Source: an uncultured Lachnospiraceae bacterium (GTDB lineage Bacteria > Bacillota > Clostridia > Lachnospirales > Lachnospiraceae). Taken from it: DNA of 64,000 bases. The position numbers and the translations under genes were made by a program. Positions 1 to 9,600 of this stretch are shown one piece after another. The notes under the pieces are model-generated. The model was not told the origin of the DNA. It worked only from the letters and a program-made list of their open reading frames with translations, and made no database searches. Position 1 is the stretch's first letter, and each line of letters begins with the position of its first letter. Where the stretch lies: positions 52,267 to 116,266 of the forward strand of contig CANRMI010000006.1 in assembly GCA_947631685.1 (NCBI GenBank), written 5' to 3'.

Positions 1-989
1 ATACCGCCGACGCGGCCTTTGTATTCAAAGCGCCTCTCGGTACCGGAAAAAGCATTTATGGCCTGGGCACTGACTGCGGAGTCAATCCCCAGTAGATCGG
101 CCAAAGCTAAGGCGGCCAGAGAATTGCAGATATTGTGCTCTCCGTGGACGGAGAGAGAGATCTCTTTAGGAGCGTTGCCAGGAGAACGTAGCAGAAAAGT
201 CGGACAACCTGAACTATCGTAGGAAATGTTCTCCGGGAAATAGTCGTTCTCCGGCTCCATACCGAAAGTGACAATTCGGCAGGGCAGACCTTCCGTGATC
301 TCTGCGAGCCGGTCGATCCCGCCGTTGATGATCAAAGTACCGTCTGCCGGGAGCAGCTGCGCAAATTTGCGGAAAGAACGGCGAATGTCCTCCAGATCCT
401 GAAAGAAGTCCAAATGGTCTTCTTCTATATTAAGGATGATCCCGATACGCGGGAAAAAACGCAAGAAGCTGTTGGTGTATTCGCAGGCCTCTGTCACAAA
501 GTATTCGGAACGGCCTACACGGATATTGCCGCCGATGGTTTTTAAGATACCGCCGATGGACAAAGTAGGATCCAGATCTGCCCGCAGCAGGATCTCCGCT
601 ATCATGGAGGTAGTAGTGGTTTTGCCGTGGGTGCCGCTGACAGCCACAGGGGTTCGGTAGTTGCGCATGATCTGGCCTAAGAGCTCTGCCCTGGACAGTA
701 TGGGAATACCTGCCTTCGCCGCCGCGACGTATTCCGGATTGTCCGGATGGATGGCACTGGTGAAGACGGCGCAGTCCACATCAGGTGTGATATGGGCTTC
801 CTGCTGTCCGTAAAATACCGTGACGCCCTTTGCCTCCAATGTTTCGGTAAGAGCGGATCTTTGGCGGTCGGAACCGCTGACGTGAAAACCCGCTTCTCTT
901 AGGATTTCGGCCAGACCGCTCATGCTGATCCCGCCGATCCCTACAAAGTATATATGTGCCGGATGTTGAAAATCAATCTGATACATCAT
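1..989 (-). CDS. murC: UDP-N-acetylmuramate--L-alanine ligase, 5' part (runs off the window)
   Basis: Cytoplasmic Mur ligase that adds L-Ala to UDP-MurNAc using ATP, the first step of the peptidoglycan stem peptide. The minus-strand translation begins MMYQIDFQHPAHIYFVGIGG, with the N-terminal nucleotide-binding glycine motif typical of MurC, then GSDRQ, then the ATP-binding loop GTHGKTTTT near residue 120, and the central-domain NIEEDHLDFF segment. About 329 residues are present; the C-terminal domain lies beyond base 1. The start at 989 is chosen because AGGAAA precedes it by about 5 nt; a second ATG follows directly. It is divergent from glgC. Family assignment is secure; the full length cannot be judged. 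Confidence 0.93.
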   Translation of the reverse strand, partial: MMYQIDFQHPAHIYFVGIGGISMSGLAEILREAGFHVSGSDRQRSALTETLEAKGVTVFYGQQEAHITPDVDCAVFTSAIHPDNPEYVAAAKAGIPILSRAELLGQIMRNYRTPVAVSGTHGKTTTTSMIAEILLRADLDPTLSIGGILKTIGGNIRVGRSEYFVTEACEYTNSFLRFFPRIGIILNIEEDHLDFFQDLEDIRRSFRKFAQLLPADGTLIINGGIDRLAEITEGLPCRIVTFGMEPENDYFPENISYDSSGCPTFLLRSPGNAPKEISLSVHGEHNICNSLAALALADLLGIDSAVSAQAINAFSGTERRFEYKGRVGG

Positions 990-1294
990 GCTGTTTCCTG
1001 TTCTTTCATTAATTAATAGGATAATATATGTATTTATATATAATATATGTACTTATATTATACGCACTTGGGGGAGAAAAAACAAATGATAAATGCGGGG
1101 GGAGCAAAAAAACTTCGGGAAAAGGAAGAATATCGGCAAAGAAGTTTCTTAAAAAACAAAATATGACGAACGGAAGATACGGACAGCTCAAAGGGTATAG
1201 TCAAAATACACAAAAAATTAAGTGCGGAATTAGATAAATTGCAAACAATGCACAGAAAAATAGTAAAAAAGTCATAATTTTTTTGCCATAACCA
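990..1294. other. Divergent intergenic region between murC and glgC
   Basis: A+T-rich spacer without a convincing gene. Near the murC side two 19-bp direct repeats lie head to tail (1021-1039 and 1040-1058), differing at one base; on the minus strand they contain several TATATT-like hexamers and probably overlap the murC promoter. A 26-codon reading frame (1086-1166, plus strand, basic, preceded by GGGGGAG) is possible but has no recognisable family. Confidence 0.5.
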
Positions 1295-1323
1295 TTTACC
1301 TCTTTAAAGTGGTGTGGTATAAT
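1295..1323 (+). promoter_or_regulatory. Putative sigma-A promoter of glgC-glgD
   Basis: TATAAT at 1318-1323 is preceded by TG one base upstream (extended -10), and TTTACC at 1295-1300 is a 4/6 match to the -35 hexamer with 17-bp spacing. It lies 46 bp before the glgC start. Prediction by eye from consensus. Confidence 0.6.
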
Positions 1324-1369
1324 TGGGAAAAGCACAGCATTACAATGACTAGTGGTAAGAGGTGATAGT

Positions 1370-2638
1370 ATGATTAAAAAAGAAATGATTGCCATGTTAC
1401 TGGCCGGCGGCCAGGGGAGCCGTCTGGGTGTCCTGACATCCAAAGTAGCAAAACCGGCAGTTTCCTTCGGGGGGAAATACCGTATCATCGATTTTCCGCT
1501 GAGCAACTGCATCAATTCAGGCGTGGATACCGTAGGCGTACTGACCCAGTATCAGCCCCTCAGGCTGAATACCCATATCGGAATCGGTATTCCCTGGGAT
1601 CTGGACCGGAACATAGGAGGAGTTTCCGTACTGCCGCCCTATGAAAAGAGCTCCAACAGTGAATGGTATACAGGTACCGCAAATGCCATTTACCAGAATA
1701 TTGATTACATGGAGAGCTTCAATCCGGAATATGTGCTGATTCTTTCGGGGGACCATATCTATAAGATGGATTACGAAGTCATGCTGGACTTTCATAAAGC
1801 CAACAATGCGGAAGTTACCATCGCGGTTATGCCCGTTCCTCTTGAAGAAGCCAGCCGTTTTGGCATAATCATTGCGGATGAAAACCGTAAGATCCGGGAT
1901 TTCGAGGAGAAGCCCGCCAATCCCAGAAGCAATTTGGCGAGCATGGGAATCTATATCTTCAACTGGAAGACCTTAAAGGAATCTCTGATAGCCATGGCGG
2001 AGCAGCCCGCGCTGGATTTCGGCAAGCATGTCATTCCCTACTGCCATGAAAAGGGACAGCCTTTATACGCCTATGAATTTAATGGTTACTGGAAGGACGT
2101 GGGAACTTTAAGCTCTTACTGGGAAGCGAATATGGAGCTGATCGACATTGTTCCGGAATTTAATCTCTACGAAGAATACTGGAAGATCTACACCAAGAGC
2201 GAGAGCCTTCCGCCTCAGTACATTTCTCAGGACAGCGTGATCGAGCGCAGCATCATCGGTGAGGGGACGGACATATACGGCAAGGTGTACAATTCCGTGA
2301 TCGGATGCGGCGTTATCATAGGCAAGGATACTGTGGTGCGGGATTCCATTATCATGAACAATACCTGTATCGAGGGAGGCTGCGAGATCAACAAGGCAAT
2401 TATCGCGGAAAACGTAACCATTTCCCAGGGCGTGAAGCTCGGTGTGGGTGAGGAAGCTCCCAACGAAACCGCTCCCCATATCTACAATAACGGACTGGTT
2501 ACGATCGGTGAGAAGAGCGTCATACCGGAAGGCGTACAGATTGGAAAGAATACGGTGGTTTCCGGTGTTACTACGGCCCAGGACTACGAGAACTCGGTTC
2601 TTGCGAGCGGTAAATCTTTGATCAAGGCAGGTGAATAA
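1370..2638 (+). CDS. glgC: Glucose-1-phosphate adenylyltransferase, catalytic subunit
   Basis: Makes ADP-glucose from glucose-1-phosphate and ATP, the committing step of bacterial glycogen synthesis. The nucleotidyltransferase signature [12 protein letters not shown] is intact near residue 10, followed by [15 protein letters not shown] and GYWKDVGT, then a C-terminal left-handed beta-helix with hexapeptide repeats ([14 protein letters not shown]). 422 residues, normal for the family. A GTG 18 bp upstream is in frame, but the ATG at 1370 sits behind AAGAGGTGAT and is preferred. glgD follows after 2 bp, so the two are co-transcribed and probably form a mixed oligomer, as described for other Firmicutes GlgC/GlgD pairs. 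Confidence 0.95.
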   Translation: MIKKEMIAMLLAGGQGSRLGVLTSKVAKPAVSFGGKYRIIDFPLSNCINSGVDTVGVLTQYQPLRLNTHIGIGIPWDLDRNIGGVSVLPPYEKSSNSEWYTGTANAIYQNIDYMESFNPEYVLILSGDHIYKMDYEVMLDFHKANNAEVTIAVMPVPLEEASRFGIIIADENRKIRDFEEKPANPRSNLASMGIYIFNWKTLKESLIAMAEQPALDFGKHVIPYCHEKGQPLYAYEFNGYWKDVGTLSSYWEANMELIDIVPEFNLYEEYWKIYTKSESLPPQYISQDSVIERSIIGEGTDIYGKVYNSVIGCGVIIGKDTVVRDSIIMNNTCIEGGCEINKAIIAENVTISQGVKLGVGEEAPNETAPHIYNNGLVTIGEKSVIPEGVQIGKNTVVSGVTTAQDYENSVLASGKSLIKAGE

Positions 2639-2640
2639 CA

Positions 2641-3759
2641 GTGAGAGCAATCGGAATTATTTTAGCAGGCGGTAATAATCACCGCATGAAAGAGTTATCC
2701 CAGAGACGTGCGATCAGCGCGATGCCCGTAGCCGGCAGCTACCGCAGTATCGATTTCGCTCTGAGCAATATGTCCAATTCCCGGATCCAGAAGGTAGCTG
2801 TGTTTACCCAGTACAATTCGGGAAGCCTGAATGAACATCTCAATTCCTCCAAATGGTGGGATTTCGGACGTAAACAGGGAGGTCTCTATGTACTTACCCC
2901 CACCGTCACTTCCGATAACAGCAACTGGTATCGGGGAACGGCGGATGCTATTTACCAGAATCTGGACTTTTTGAAGAGAAGCCATGAGCCCTATGTGGTT
3001 ATCGCGTCCGGCGATTGTGTGTACAAAATGGACTTCAACAAAGTGCTGGAATACCATATTGATAAGAAAGCGGATATTACCGTGGTCTGCAAGGACATGG
3101 ATCCCGACGTGAGCATGGACCGCTATGGCACTGTCAAGATGAACGAGGACTGCCGCATCGAGGAATTTGAAGAAAAGCCCCTGGTGGCTAAGACCAATAC
3201 GGTTTCCTGCGGTATCTATGTTATCCGCCGCCGCCAGCTCATCGAAATGGTAGAGCACTGCGCGGAAGATGACAGATATGATTTTGTACGGGATATTTTG
3301 ATCCGCCACAAGGATATTAAGCGTATCTACGGATACAAGACCAGGGACTACTGGCGCAATATCGCTTCAGTGGAAGATTACTTCGGCACCAATATGGATT
3401 TCCTCAAACCGGAAGTGCGGAATTACTTCTTCCACCAGTATCCGGATATTTATTCCAAGGTGGATGACCTGCCTCCCGCGAAGTACAATGTGGGCGCCCA
3501 TATCAAGAACAGCCTGATCTCCAGCGGCTGCATCGTGAACGGCGTGGTAGAGGATTCCGTAGTATTTAAGAAGGGCTACATTGGAAATAACTGTACCATT
3601 AAGAATTCCATCATTTTAAATGACGTATATATCGGGGACAACACGCATATCGAGAATTGTATCGTGGAGAGCGGCAGCACCATCAGAGCCAACTCCTATC
3701 TGGTAGGCGAAGAAGGGATTAAGATCGTGGTGGAAAGAGATGAAAGATATGTGATTTAG
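2641..3759 (+). CDS. glgD: GlgC paralogue GlgD, regulatory subunit of ADP-glucose pyrophosphorylase
   Basis: Paralogue of the preceding GlgC with the same nucleotidyltransferase plus beta-helix layout (372 residues, shorter). Shared landmarks are [33 protein letters not shown] and [12 protein letters not shown]. The N-terminal pyrophosphorylase loop is degenerate: [15 protein letters not shown] replaces AGGxGxRLxxLT, which fits the known role of GlgD as a weakly active or inactive partner that boosts GlgC activity. Starts with GTG 2 bp after the glgC stop, so translation is likely coupled. Confidence 0.93.
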   Translation: MRAIGIILAGGNNHRMKELSQRRAISAMPVAGSYRSIDFALSNMSNSRIQKVAVFTQYNSGSLNEHLNSSKWWDFGRKQGGLYVLTPTVTSDNSNWYRGTADAIYQNLDFLKRSHEPYVVIASGDCVYKMDFNKVLEYHIDKKADITVVCKDMDPDVSMDRYGTVKMNEDCRIEEFEEKPLVAKTNTVSCGIYVIRRRQLIEMVEHCAEDDRYDFVRDILIRHKDIKRIYGYKTRDYWRNIASVEDYFGTNMDFLKPEVRNYFFHQYPDIYSKVDDLPPAKYNVGAHIKNSLISSGCIVNGVVEDSVVFKKGYIGNNCTIKNSIILNDVYIGDNTHIENCIVESGSTIRANSYLVGEEGIKIVVERDERYVI

Positions 3760-3778
3760 TACGAAAGGGGGTTTTGAA

Positions 3779-4057
3779 ATGCAGATAACAGATGTTCGTG
3801 TCCGCAGAATCACAAAGGAAGGCAAGATGAAAGCCATTGTGTCGATTACCATAGACAACGAGTTTGCAGTACATGACATCAAGGTAATCGAAGGGGAAAA
3901 AGGTCTGTTCATCGCCATGCCCAGTAAAAAGGCGGCGGATGGAGAGTACAGGGACATAGCGCACCCCATCAATTCGGAAACCAGAGAGGCCATTCAGCAG
4001 ATTATTCTGGAAAGCTACAACAAAGCCCTGACAGAACCGCAGGAAGACATGGAATAG
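3779..4057 (+). CDS. spoVG: Septation/sporulation regulator SpoVG
   Basis: Small (92 residues) nucleic-acid-binding regulator, widespread in Firmicutes, that influences cell division, sporulation and gene expression. The diagnostic start [11 protein letters not shown], the [20 protein letters not shown] core and the FIAMPSKK motif are all present, followed by the HPINSETRE helix. Its start is 19 bp after glgD behind AAAGGGGG, so it may be read through from glgC-glgD. Ends in an acidic tail. A rho-independent terminator follows. Confidence 0.95.
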   Translation: MQITDVRVRRITKEGKMKAIVSITIDNEFAVHDIKVIEGEKGLFIAMPSKKAADGEYRDIAHPINSETREAIQQIILESYNKALTEPQEDME

Positions 4058-4076
4058 GTAAAAAGGGGAATTTCCT

Positions 4077-4109
4077 AAAAGGCGCCGTATGAAAAATGCG
4101 GCGTCTTTT
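4077..4109 (+). terminator. Intrinsic terminator after spoVG
   Basis: Inverted repeat with an 11-bp stem: 4077-4087 (AAAAGGCGCCG) pairs with 4099-4109 (CGGCGTCTTTT), with one G-U pair and an 11-nt loop. The four T of the right arm form the U-tract. Only 17 bp separate it from the pth start. Confidence 0.8.
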
Positions 4110-4126
4110 GCGGCATGGGAGGAAAT

Positions 4127-4732
4127 ATGTTCATTATCGTAGGTTTGGGAAACCCTGAAAAAAAATATGAGAACACCAGGCATAATATTGGCTTTGCTGT
4201 TATAGACCAGCTCGCGCGAGGGGAGCGTATCCCGGTTTTGGAGAAAAAGCACCGGGCACTTATAGGAAAAGGATATATAGGAGGAGAAAAAGTGATCCTC
4301 GCGAAGCCGCAGACCTATATGAATCTAAGCGGCGAGAGCGTGCGGGAGCTGGTGGATTATTATAAGATCGACGAAACAAAAGAGCTGCTGGTCATTTCCG
4401 ATGACATTACCCTGCCGGCAGGGCAGCTGCGCCTGCGCAAAAAGGGGAGTGCCGGCGGGCACAACGGCCTGAAAAACATCATTCTCCATTTGGGGCACGA
4501 TAATTTCATGCGGCTGAAAATGGGCGTGGGAGAAAGACCGGGGGGAGGCAGACCCGAAAACCGGGATCTGATAGAGTATGTGCTGGCCCATTTTACCGAA
4601 CAGGAAAAGCAGGAAATGGAAAGAGAAGCAGGGGAGGGAGCCGACGCGGTCCGCATGGTCATGGAGGACGGTATAGAGGCGGCCATGAACTGTTTTAATA
4701 AAAAAGCCGCGGCGCGGCCGGACGAGGGATAG
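4127..4732 (+). CDS. pth: Peptidyl-tRNA hydrolase
   Basis: Releases peptides from prematurely dissociated peptidyl-tRNA, recycling tRNA. The family signatures are present: MFIIVGLGNPEKKYENTRHN at the start with the catalytic His in TRHNIGF, KPQTYMNLSG, ISDDITLPAGQLRLR and GSAGGHNGLKNI. 201 residues from the ATG at 4127, which follows GGAGGAAAT; the in-frame ATG at 4115 lies upstream of this ribosome site and adds only MGGN. Lies just upstream of mfd (2-bp gap), an arrangement common in Firmicutes. Confidence 0.95.
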   Translation: MFIIVGLGNPEKKYENTRHNIGFAVIDQLARGERIPVLEKKHRALIGKGYIGGEKVILAKPQTYMNLSGESVRELVDYYKIDETKELLVISDDITLPAGQLRLRKKGSAGGHNGLKNIILHLGHDNFMRLKMGVGERPGGGRPENRDLIEYVLAHFTEQEKQEMEREAGEGADAVRMVMEDGIEAAMNCFNKKAAARPDEG

Positions 4733-4734
4733 GT

Positions 4735-7700
4735 ATGCAGGCATTACTGGCGCCTCTGCAGGAGATGGCAGAGTATGAGGAAATAGAAAAATTGATCAAA
4801 CGGGGGCTGCCCGTTGGCCTGACCGGTTGTGTGGACGCCCAGAAGCTTCACATGATATATGGGCTGGGACAGAATTTTAAATGCCGGCTCATTATCACCT
4901 ATAGTGATCTGCGAGCCAGGGAGATTTATGAAGAATACAAATTTTATGACAGGAATGTCATGCTTTATCCCGCCAAGGATCTCATCTTTTTCCAGGCGGA
5001 TATACATGGAAATGAGCTGACCAAGGAAAGAGCGAAAGTACTGCGCCGTATTGCGGAGAGAAGTTCTTTTACGCTGGTGACGACTGTGGCGGCACTGATG
5101 ACGCCCCAGGCGGTCTGGAAACCGGAGGATACCCTTTCCATTGACAGGCGGAGCTCATTGGAAGAGGGGGCGCTGGCGGAGAAGCTGGTGGCCATGGGAT
5201 ATGAAAAAAACTACCAGGTGGAAGCGCCGGGACAGTTCTCCATCCGAGGGGGCATTGTAGATATTTTTGATGTAACGGAGGAAAACCCCTACCGTATAGA
5301 ATTGTGGGGGGATGAAATAGACTCTATCCGCAGCTTTGACGTGCTCAGCCAGCGTTCCATTGAGCAGCTTTCTTCCCTGTGCATATATCCTGCTCTGGAG
5401 TTTGTCCTGTCTGAAGAAAGGCTGAAAGAGGGTTTTACCAGACTTTCCAAAGAGGCGGAAGAAAGAGAAGCCTATTTCAGGGAACGTTTCCAGACAGAGG
5501 AGGCGCACCGGGTATCGTCCCAGGTAAAGCAGCTGCAGGAGCAGGCGCTGGAATTTCACGATCATTCCTGTCTGGAAAGCTATATCCGCTATTTTTATTC
5601 CCAGGAGGAGTTAAAGAGCCTGTTAAAACTTTTACCCGAAAACTGTGGGATCTTTCTGGATGAACCCTCCCGCGTCAGGGAACAGGCGGAGGCGGTGGAA
5701 CTGGAATTTCGGGAGAGTATGACAAACCGGGTGGAGAAGGGCTATATCCTTTCCGGACAAATGGATCTGCTCTACGGCTGTGAAGAAGTGGCGGCCATGC
5801 TGCGGGGAACCGGCTTTATCACCCTGGCGGCCATGGAATTGAAAAAACCGTTTATTCAGGCCAGACGGCGCTTTGACCTGCAGGTCCGCAGCATTTCATC
5901 CTATAACAACAGTTTTGAGTCCCTGGTAAAAGATCTAAAGCGCTATAAAAAGCACGGGTACAGGGTGCTGCTGCTCTCAGGTTCCCGAACCAGGGCCCAG
6001 AGGCTGGCAGAAGATCTGCGGGAGGAAGAAATTTCGGCGGTCTATACCCAGGATCCGGAGCGGCTGGTCATGAACGGAGAAGTGCTGACCTGCTACGGGC
6101 ATGTTTCCAAGGGCTTTGAATATCCTCTGTTGAAATTTGTGGTGATCTCCGAAAGTGATATTTTCGGCGCGGGACAAAAGAAAAAGAAAAGAAAGCCCCG
6201 TTATGAAGGCCAGAAGATAAAAGATTTCAATGAACTGCGTGTAGGAGATTATGTGGTGCACGAAAGCCACGGCCTGGGAATCTATCGGGGCATTGAAAAA
6301 GTAGAAGTAGAAAAGGTCGTGAAAGATTATCTGAAGATAGAGTACCGGGACGGGGGAAATCTGTACGTGCTGGCCACCGGCCTGGATGTCATTCAGAAAT
6401 ACGCCTCCTCGGATGCCAAAACGCCTAAGCTGAATAAGCTGGGCAGCCAGGAGTGGAATAAAACCAAAGCCAAAGTGCGTACGGCGGTGAACGAAGTAGC
6501 TAAGGATCTGGTGGAGCTTTACGCCATCCGGCAGCAGTCGGAAGGTTTCCGCTACGGGCCGGATACGGTTTGGCAGAAAGAATTTGAGGAAATGTTTCCC
6601 TTTGAGGAAACGGAAGACCAGCTGGCTGCTATCGCCGATACCAAGGCAGACATGGAAAGCGGAAAGATCATGGACAGACTGATCTGCGGCGACGTGGGAT
6701 ACGGTAAGACGGAGATCGCCATTCGGGCGGCCTTTAAAGCGGTACAAGAGGGTAAGCAGGTGGTATATCTGGTGCCCACTACGATCCTGGCCCAGCAGCA
6801 TTTCGCTACCTTTACCCAGCGGATGAAAGATTTTCCCGTCAAGGTGGAGCTGCTCTCCCGCTTCCGCAGCGCGGCGGAGCAGAAGAAAACAGTGGAAGAA
6901 TTGCGGAAAGGCATGGTGGATATAGTAATCGGCACCCACAGGGTATTGTCCGCGGATGTGACATTTAAGGATCTGGGACTGCTGATCATTGACGAGGAAC
7001 AGCGCTTTGGTGTGGCGCACAAGGAGAAGATCAAGAAATTAAAAGAAAATGTGGACGTACTGACCCTGACCGCGACGCCCATTCCCCGTACCCTCCATAT
7101 GAGCCTGATCGGTATCCGGGATATGAGCATACTGGAAGAAGCGCCCGAGGACAGGCAGCCTATCCAGACCTATGTGATGGAATACAATGAGGAAATGGTG
7201 CGGGAAGCCATAGTGCGGGAACTGGCCAGAAACGGGCAGGTCTACTATGTTTACAACCGGGTAAACAATATTGCGGACGTGGCTGCTTCTTTAAAAAAAC
7301 TGGTGCCGGAGGCAGAGGTGGCCTTTGCCCATGGCCAGATGAAAGAGCAGGAGCTGGAGCGGATCATGTACGATTTCATCAACGGAGAGATCGACGTGCT
7401 GGTTTCTACCACCATCATTGAAACCGGACTGGACATTTCCAACGTGAATACCATGATTATTCACGATTCAGACAGTATGGGGCTGGCGCAGCTCTACCAG
7501 CTGCGAGGCAGGGTAGGGCGTTCCAACAGGACGGCCTACGCCTTTCTGATGTACAAACGGGATAAGATGCTGAAGGAAACTGCCGAAAAGCGGCTGGCCG
7601 CGATCAAGGAATTTACGGAGCTGGGGAGCGGCTTTAAGATCGCCATGCGGGACCTGGAGATTCGGGGAGCGGGCAATCTGTTGGGAAAGCTGCAGCATGG

Positions 7701-8268
7701 GCACATGGAAGCAGTGGGCTATGATCTGTACTGCAAGATGCTGAACGAGGCGGTAAAGAATTTAAAAGGGGAGCCTGCCGCGGAAGATTTTGCCACGCTG
7801 GTGGACATGGATGTGGACGCGTTCATCCCGCCGGAATACATTGTCAATGAAGTGCAGAAGCTGGACATCTACAAACGGATCGCGGGCATTGAGAATGAAA
7901 AAGAACGGGAGGATATGAAGGATGAACTGCTGGATCGGTTCGGTGCCATCCCTAAATCCGTGGACAATCTGCTGCGTATCGCGCTCATACGGGTGGCGGC
8001 CCATGCTCTGTATATGACGGAGATCAAGGGCAAGGACGAGAAGATCGTTTTCTCATTTAAGCCGGACGCGCCCTTAGAGCCGGACGGAGTGCCGCTCCTG
8101 TTGAAAAAATATGGGAACCGGCTTCTCTTCACTGCCTACGGCAGCCCGTTCTTTACCTATAAGTATCATAAGACGGGACTGGTGGATAAGGACGCCGAAC
8201 TGCTGCTCACCGATACGGAAAAACTGTTGAAAGAAATGTCTGAGCTGCTGGCGCCGTCCAAAGTATAA
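4735..8268 (+). CDS. mfd: Transcription-repair coupling factor
   Basis: ATP-dependent DNA translocase that removes RNA polymerase stalled at lesions and recruits UvrA. 1177 residues, full length. In order: UvrB-like N-terminal module (QFSIRGGIVDIFD), RNA-polymerase interaction domain around residue 500 (LRVGDYVVHESHGLGIYRG), helicase motifs GDVGYGKTE (Walker A), DEEQRFGV (motif II, DEEQ) and TATPIPRTL, then STTIIETGLDI and QLRGRVGRS, and a C-terminal TRCF domain. Starts 2 bp after pth with GAGGGATAG upstream, so probably one operon. The long frame on the opposite strand (5977-7020) is a shadow. Confidence 0.96.
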   Translation: MQALLAPLQEMAEYEEIEKLIKRGLPVGLTGCVDAQKLHMIYGLGQNFKCRLIITYSDLRAREIYEEYKFYDRNVMLYPAKDLIFFQADIHGNELTKERAKVLRRIAERSSFTLVTTVAALMTPQAVWKPEDTLSIDRRSSLEEGALAEKLVAMGYEKNYQVEAPGQFSIRGGIVDIFDVTEENPYRIELWGDEIDSIRSFDVLSQRSIEQLSSLCIYPALEFVLSEERLKEGFTRLSKEAEEREAYFRERFQTEEAHRVSSQVKQLQEQALEFHDHSCLESYIRYFYSQEELKSLLKLLPENCGIFLDEPSRVREQAEAVELEFRESMTNRVEKGYILSGQMDLLYGCEEVAAMLRGTGFITLAAMELKKPFIQARRRFDLQVRSISSYNNSFESLVKDLKRYKKHGYRVLLLSGSRTRAQRLAEDLREEEISAVYTQDPERLVMNGEVLTCYGHVSKGFEYPLLKFVVISESDIFGAGQKKKKRKPRYEGQKIKDFNELRVGDYVVHESHGLGIYRGIEKVEVEKVVKDYLKIEYRDGGNLYVLATGLDVIQKYASSDAKTPKLNKLGSQEWNKTKAKVRTAVNEVAKDLVELYAIRQQSEGFRYGPDTVWQKEFEEMFPFEETEDQLAAIADTKADMESGKIMDRLICGDVGYGKTEIAIRAAFKAVQEGKQVVYLVPTTILAQQHFATFTQRMKDFPVKVELLSRFRSAAEQKKTVEELRKGMVDIVIGTHRVLSADVTFKDLGLLIIDEEQRFGVAHKEKIKKLKENVDVLTLTATPIPRTLHMSLIGIRDMSILEEAPEDRQPIQTYVMEYNEEMVREAIVRELARNGQVYYVYNRVNNIADVAASLKKLVPEAEVAFAHGQMKEQELERIMYDFINGEIDVLVSTTIIETGLDISNVNTMIIHDSDSMGLAQLYQLRGRVGRSNRTAYAFLMYKRDKMLKETAEKRLAAIKEFTELGSGFKIAMRDLEIRGAGNLLGKLQHGHMEAVGYDLYCKMLNEAVKNLKGEPAAEDFATLVDMDVDAFIPPEYIVNEVQKLDIYKRIAGIENEKEREDMKDELLDRFGAIPKSVDNLLRIALIRVAAHALYMTEIKGKDEKIVFSFKPDAPLEPDGVPLLLKKYGNRLLFTAYGSPFFTYKYHKTGLVDKDAELLLTDTEKLLKEMSELLAPSKV

Positions 8269-8347
8269 AAGTCCGGATTATCGTACTTTAAAAATGGTAC
8301 CTTTTTTTCAGAACAGTTCACAAGGATTCTGAAAGGAAGGTGCGGTT

Positions 8348-8449
8348 ATGAAAGGTTATAACACAGACAACGGTTATATGGGATATGTAAACGGGAGCTA
8401 TATCCTGTTTGCCAGTGAAGAGGATTACAGGGAATATATGGCCGGTTGA
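8348..8449 (+). CDS. Small protein of 33 residues, unknown function
   Basis: A short reading frame with a good ribosome site (GGAAGG, 7-nt spacing). The product starts MKGYNTDNGYMGYVNGSYIL and ends in an acidic, aromatic helix-like tail (EEDYREYMAG). It is rich in Tyr, Asn and Gly and has no signal peptide or membrane segment. Similar short Tyr/Gly-rich proteins seem familiar from Lachnospiraceae genomes, but no function is known to me. It stands alone between mfd and the sugar kinase, 79 bp after mfd. Confidence 0.6.
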   Translation: MKGYNTDNGYMGYVNGSYILFASEEDYREYMAG

Positions 8450-8506
8450 CAGGCCGAAAACAGTACATCATAAAATTTCCGCTTTTGGCGGGCTGGGAGG
8501 GATCGT

Positions 8507-9529
8507 ATGGCAAAAGAATTTGATCTGGTATCTTTGGGGGAACTGCTGCTGCGGCTGTCGCCGCCGGACAATGAAAGAATCACCAGGAGTGATACCTTTG
8601 GCAAGCAGGCGGGAGGCGCGGAGATGAATGTGATCGCAGGTTCCGCTATGCTGGGACTGCGCTGCGGCATCATTTCCAAGCTGCCTGCCAACGATTTAGG
8701 AACCTACATCAAGAACAAGGTGCGCCAGTGCGGAGTCAGCGACGATTATCTGGTGTATGACGGGGAGAAAGATGCCAGACTGGGTGTCTACTATTATGAG
8801 AGCGGCGCGTACCCCAGAAAGCCCCGTATTGTCTATGACAGGAAAAATACCTCCATCAACAAGATCGACATTTCCGATTACCCGGAATCTATTTACGGCT
8901 CCGCGCGGTGTTTTCACACCAGCGGGATCACATTGGCATTGAGCCCCAAGTGCCGGGAGACGGCGGTGGAGATGATAAAGCGCTTTAAGGCCCAGGGTAC
9001 GCTTATTTCCTTTGACGTGAATTTCAGGGGAAATTTGTGGAGCGGCGAAGAGGCGAAAGCCTGCATTGAGAAGATTCTGCCCTATGTGGATATTTTCTTC
9101 TGTTCCGAAGATACGGCCAGGCTGACCTTTTTAAAAGAGGGGGACGCCAAAAGCATGATGAAGAGTTTTACGGAGGAATATCCCATATCCATTGTGGCTT
9201 CCACCCAGCGCATCGTGCACAGTCCGAAGCGGCATACCTTTGGCTCGGTCATCTACAGCGCCAAAGAAGATACCTTTTATGAGGAAGCGCCCTATGCGGA
9301 TATTGAAGTGGTGGACAGGATCGGCAGCGGAGATGCCTATATTTCCGGTGTGCTTTACGGGCTGCTTTCCCATGAGGGAGACTGCCGGAAGGCGTTAGAG
9401 TACGGCAATGCCACCGGCGCTCTGAAGAACACGATTCCCGGAGATCTGCTCTCGACGGATCTGAAGGAAATAGACGGCATTGTGAAGGAGCATAAGTCCA
9501 CCGGGAAACCCCTGGAGATGGACAGATAG
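8507..9529 (+). CDS. PfkB-family sugar kinase, 2-keto-3-deoxygluconate-kinase-like
   Basis: ATP-dependent ribokinase-like carbohydrate kinase, 340 residues. The N-terminus FDLVSLGELLLRLSPPDNER resembles KdgK-type enzymes; a glycine-rich substrate-binding stretch (GKQAGGAEMNVI) follows near residue 38. The C-terminal PfkB signature DRIGSGDAYISGVLYG carries the catalytic Asp, with Ser in place of the usual Ala in GAGD. Ribosome site GGGAGGG. No uronate pathway gene lies next to it, so the true substrate (KDG or another sugar acid) is uncertain; the kinase class is not. Confidence 0.82.
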   Translation: MAKEFDLVSLGELLLRLSPPDNERITRSDTFGKQAGGAEMNVIAGSAMLGLRCGIISKLPANDLGTYIKNKVRQCGVSDDYLVYDGEKDARLGVYYYESGAYPRKPRIVYDRKNTSINKIDISDYPESIYGSARCFHTSGITLALSPKCRETAVEMIKRFKAQGTLISFDVNFRGNLWSGEEAKACIEKILPYVDIFFCSEDTARLTFLKEGDAKSMMKSFTEEYPISIVASTQRIVHSPKRHTFGSVIYSAKEDTFYEEAPYADIEVVDRIGSGDAYISGVLYGLLSHEGDCRKALEYGNATGALKNTIPGDLLSTDLKEIDGIVKEHKSTGKPLEMDR

Positions 9530-9600
9530 CGCTTGTGAAAAACGCGCAAAGCTGTTATAATATTTTCCAAACATAAGATGCTTTTGGAATGGAGAGGAAT

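Noticed and set aside
5977..7020. 347-codon frame antisense to mfd
   Set aside because: No recognised domain and no start signal; the plus strand clearly encodes Mfd, so it is a shadow of codon bias.
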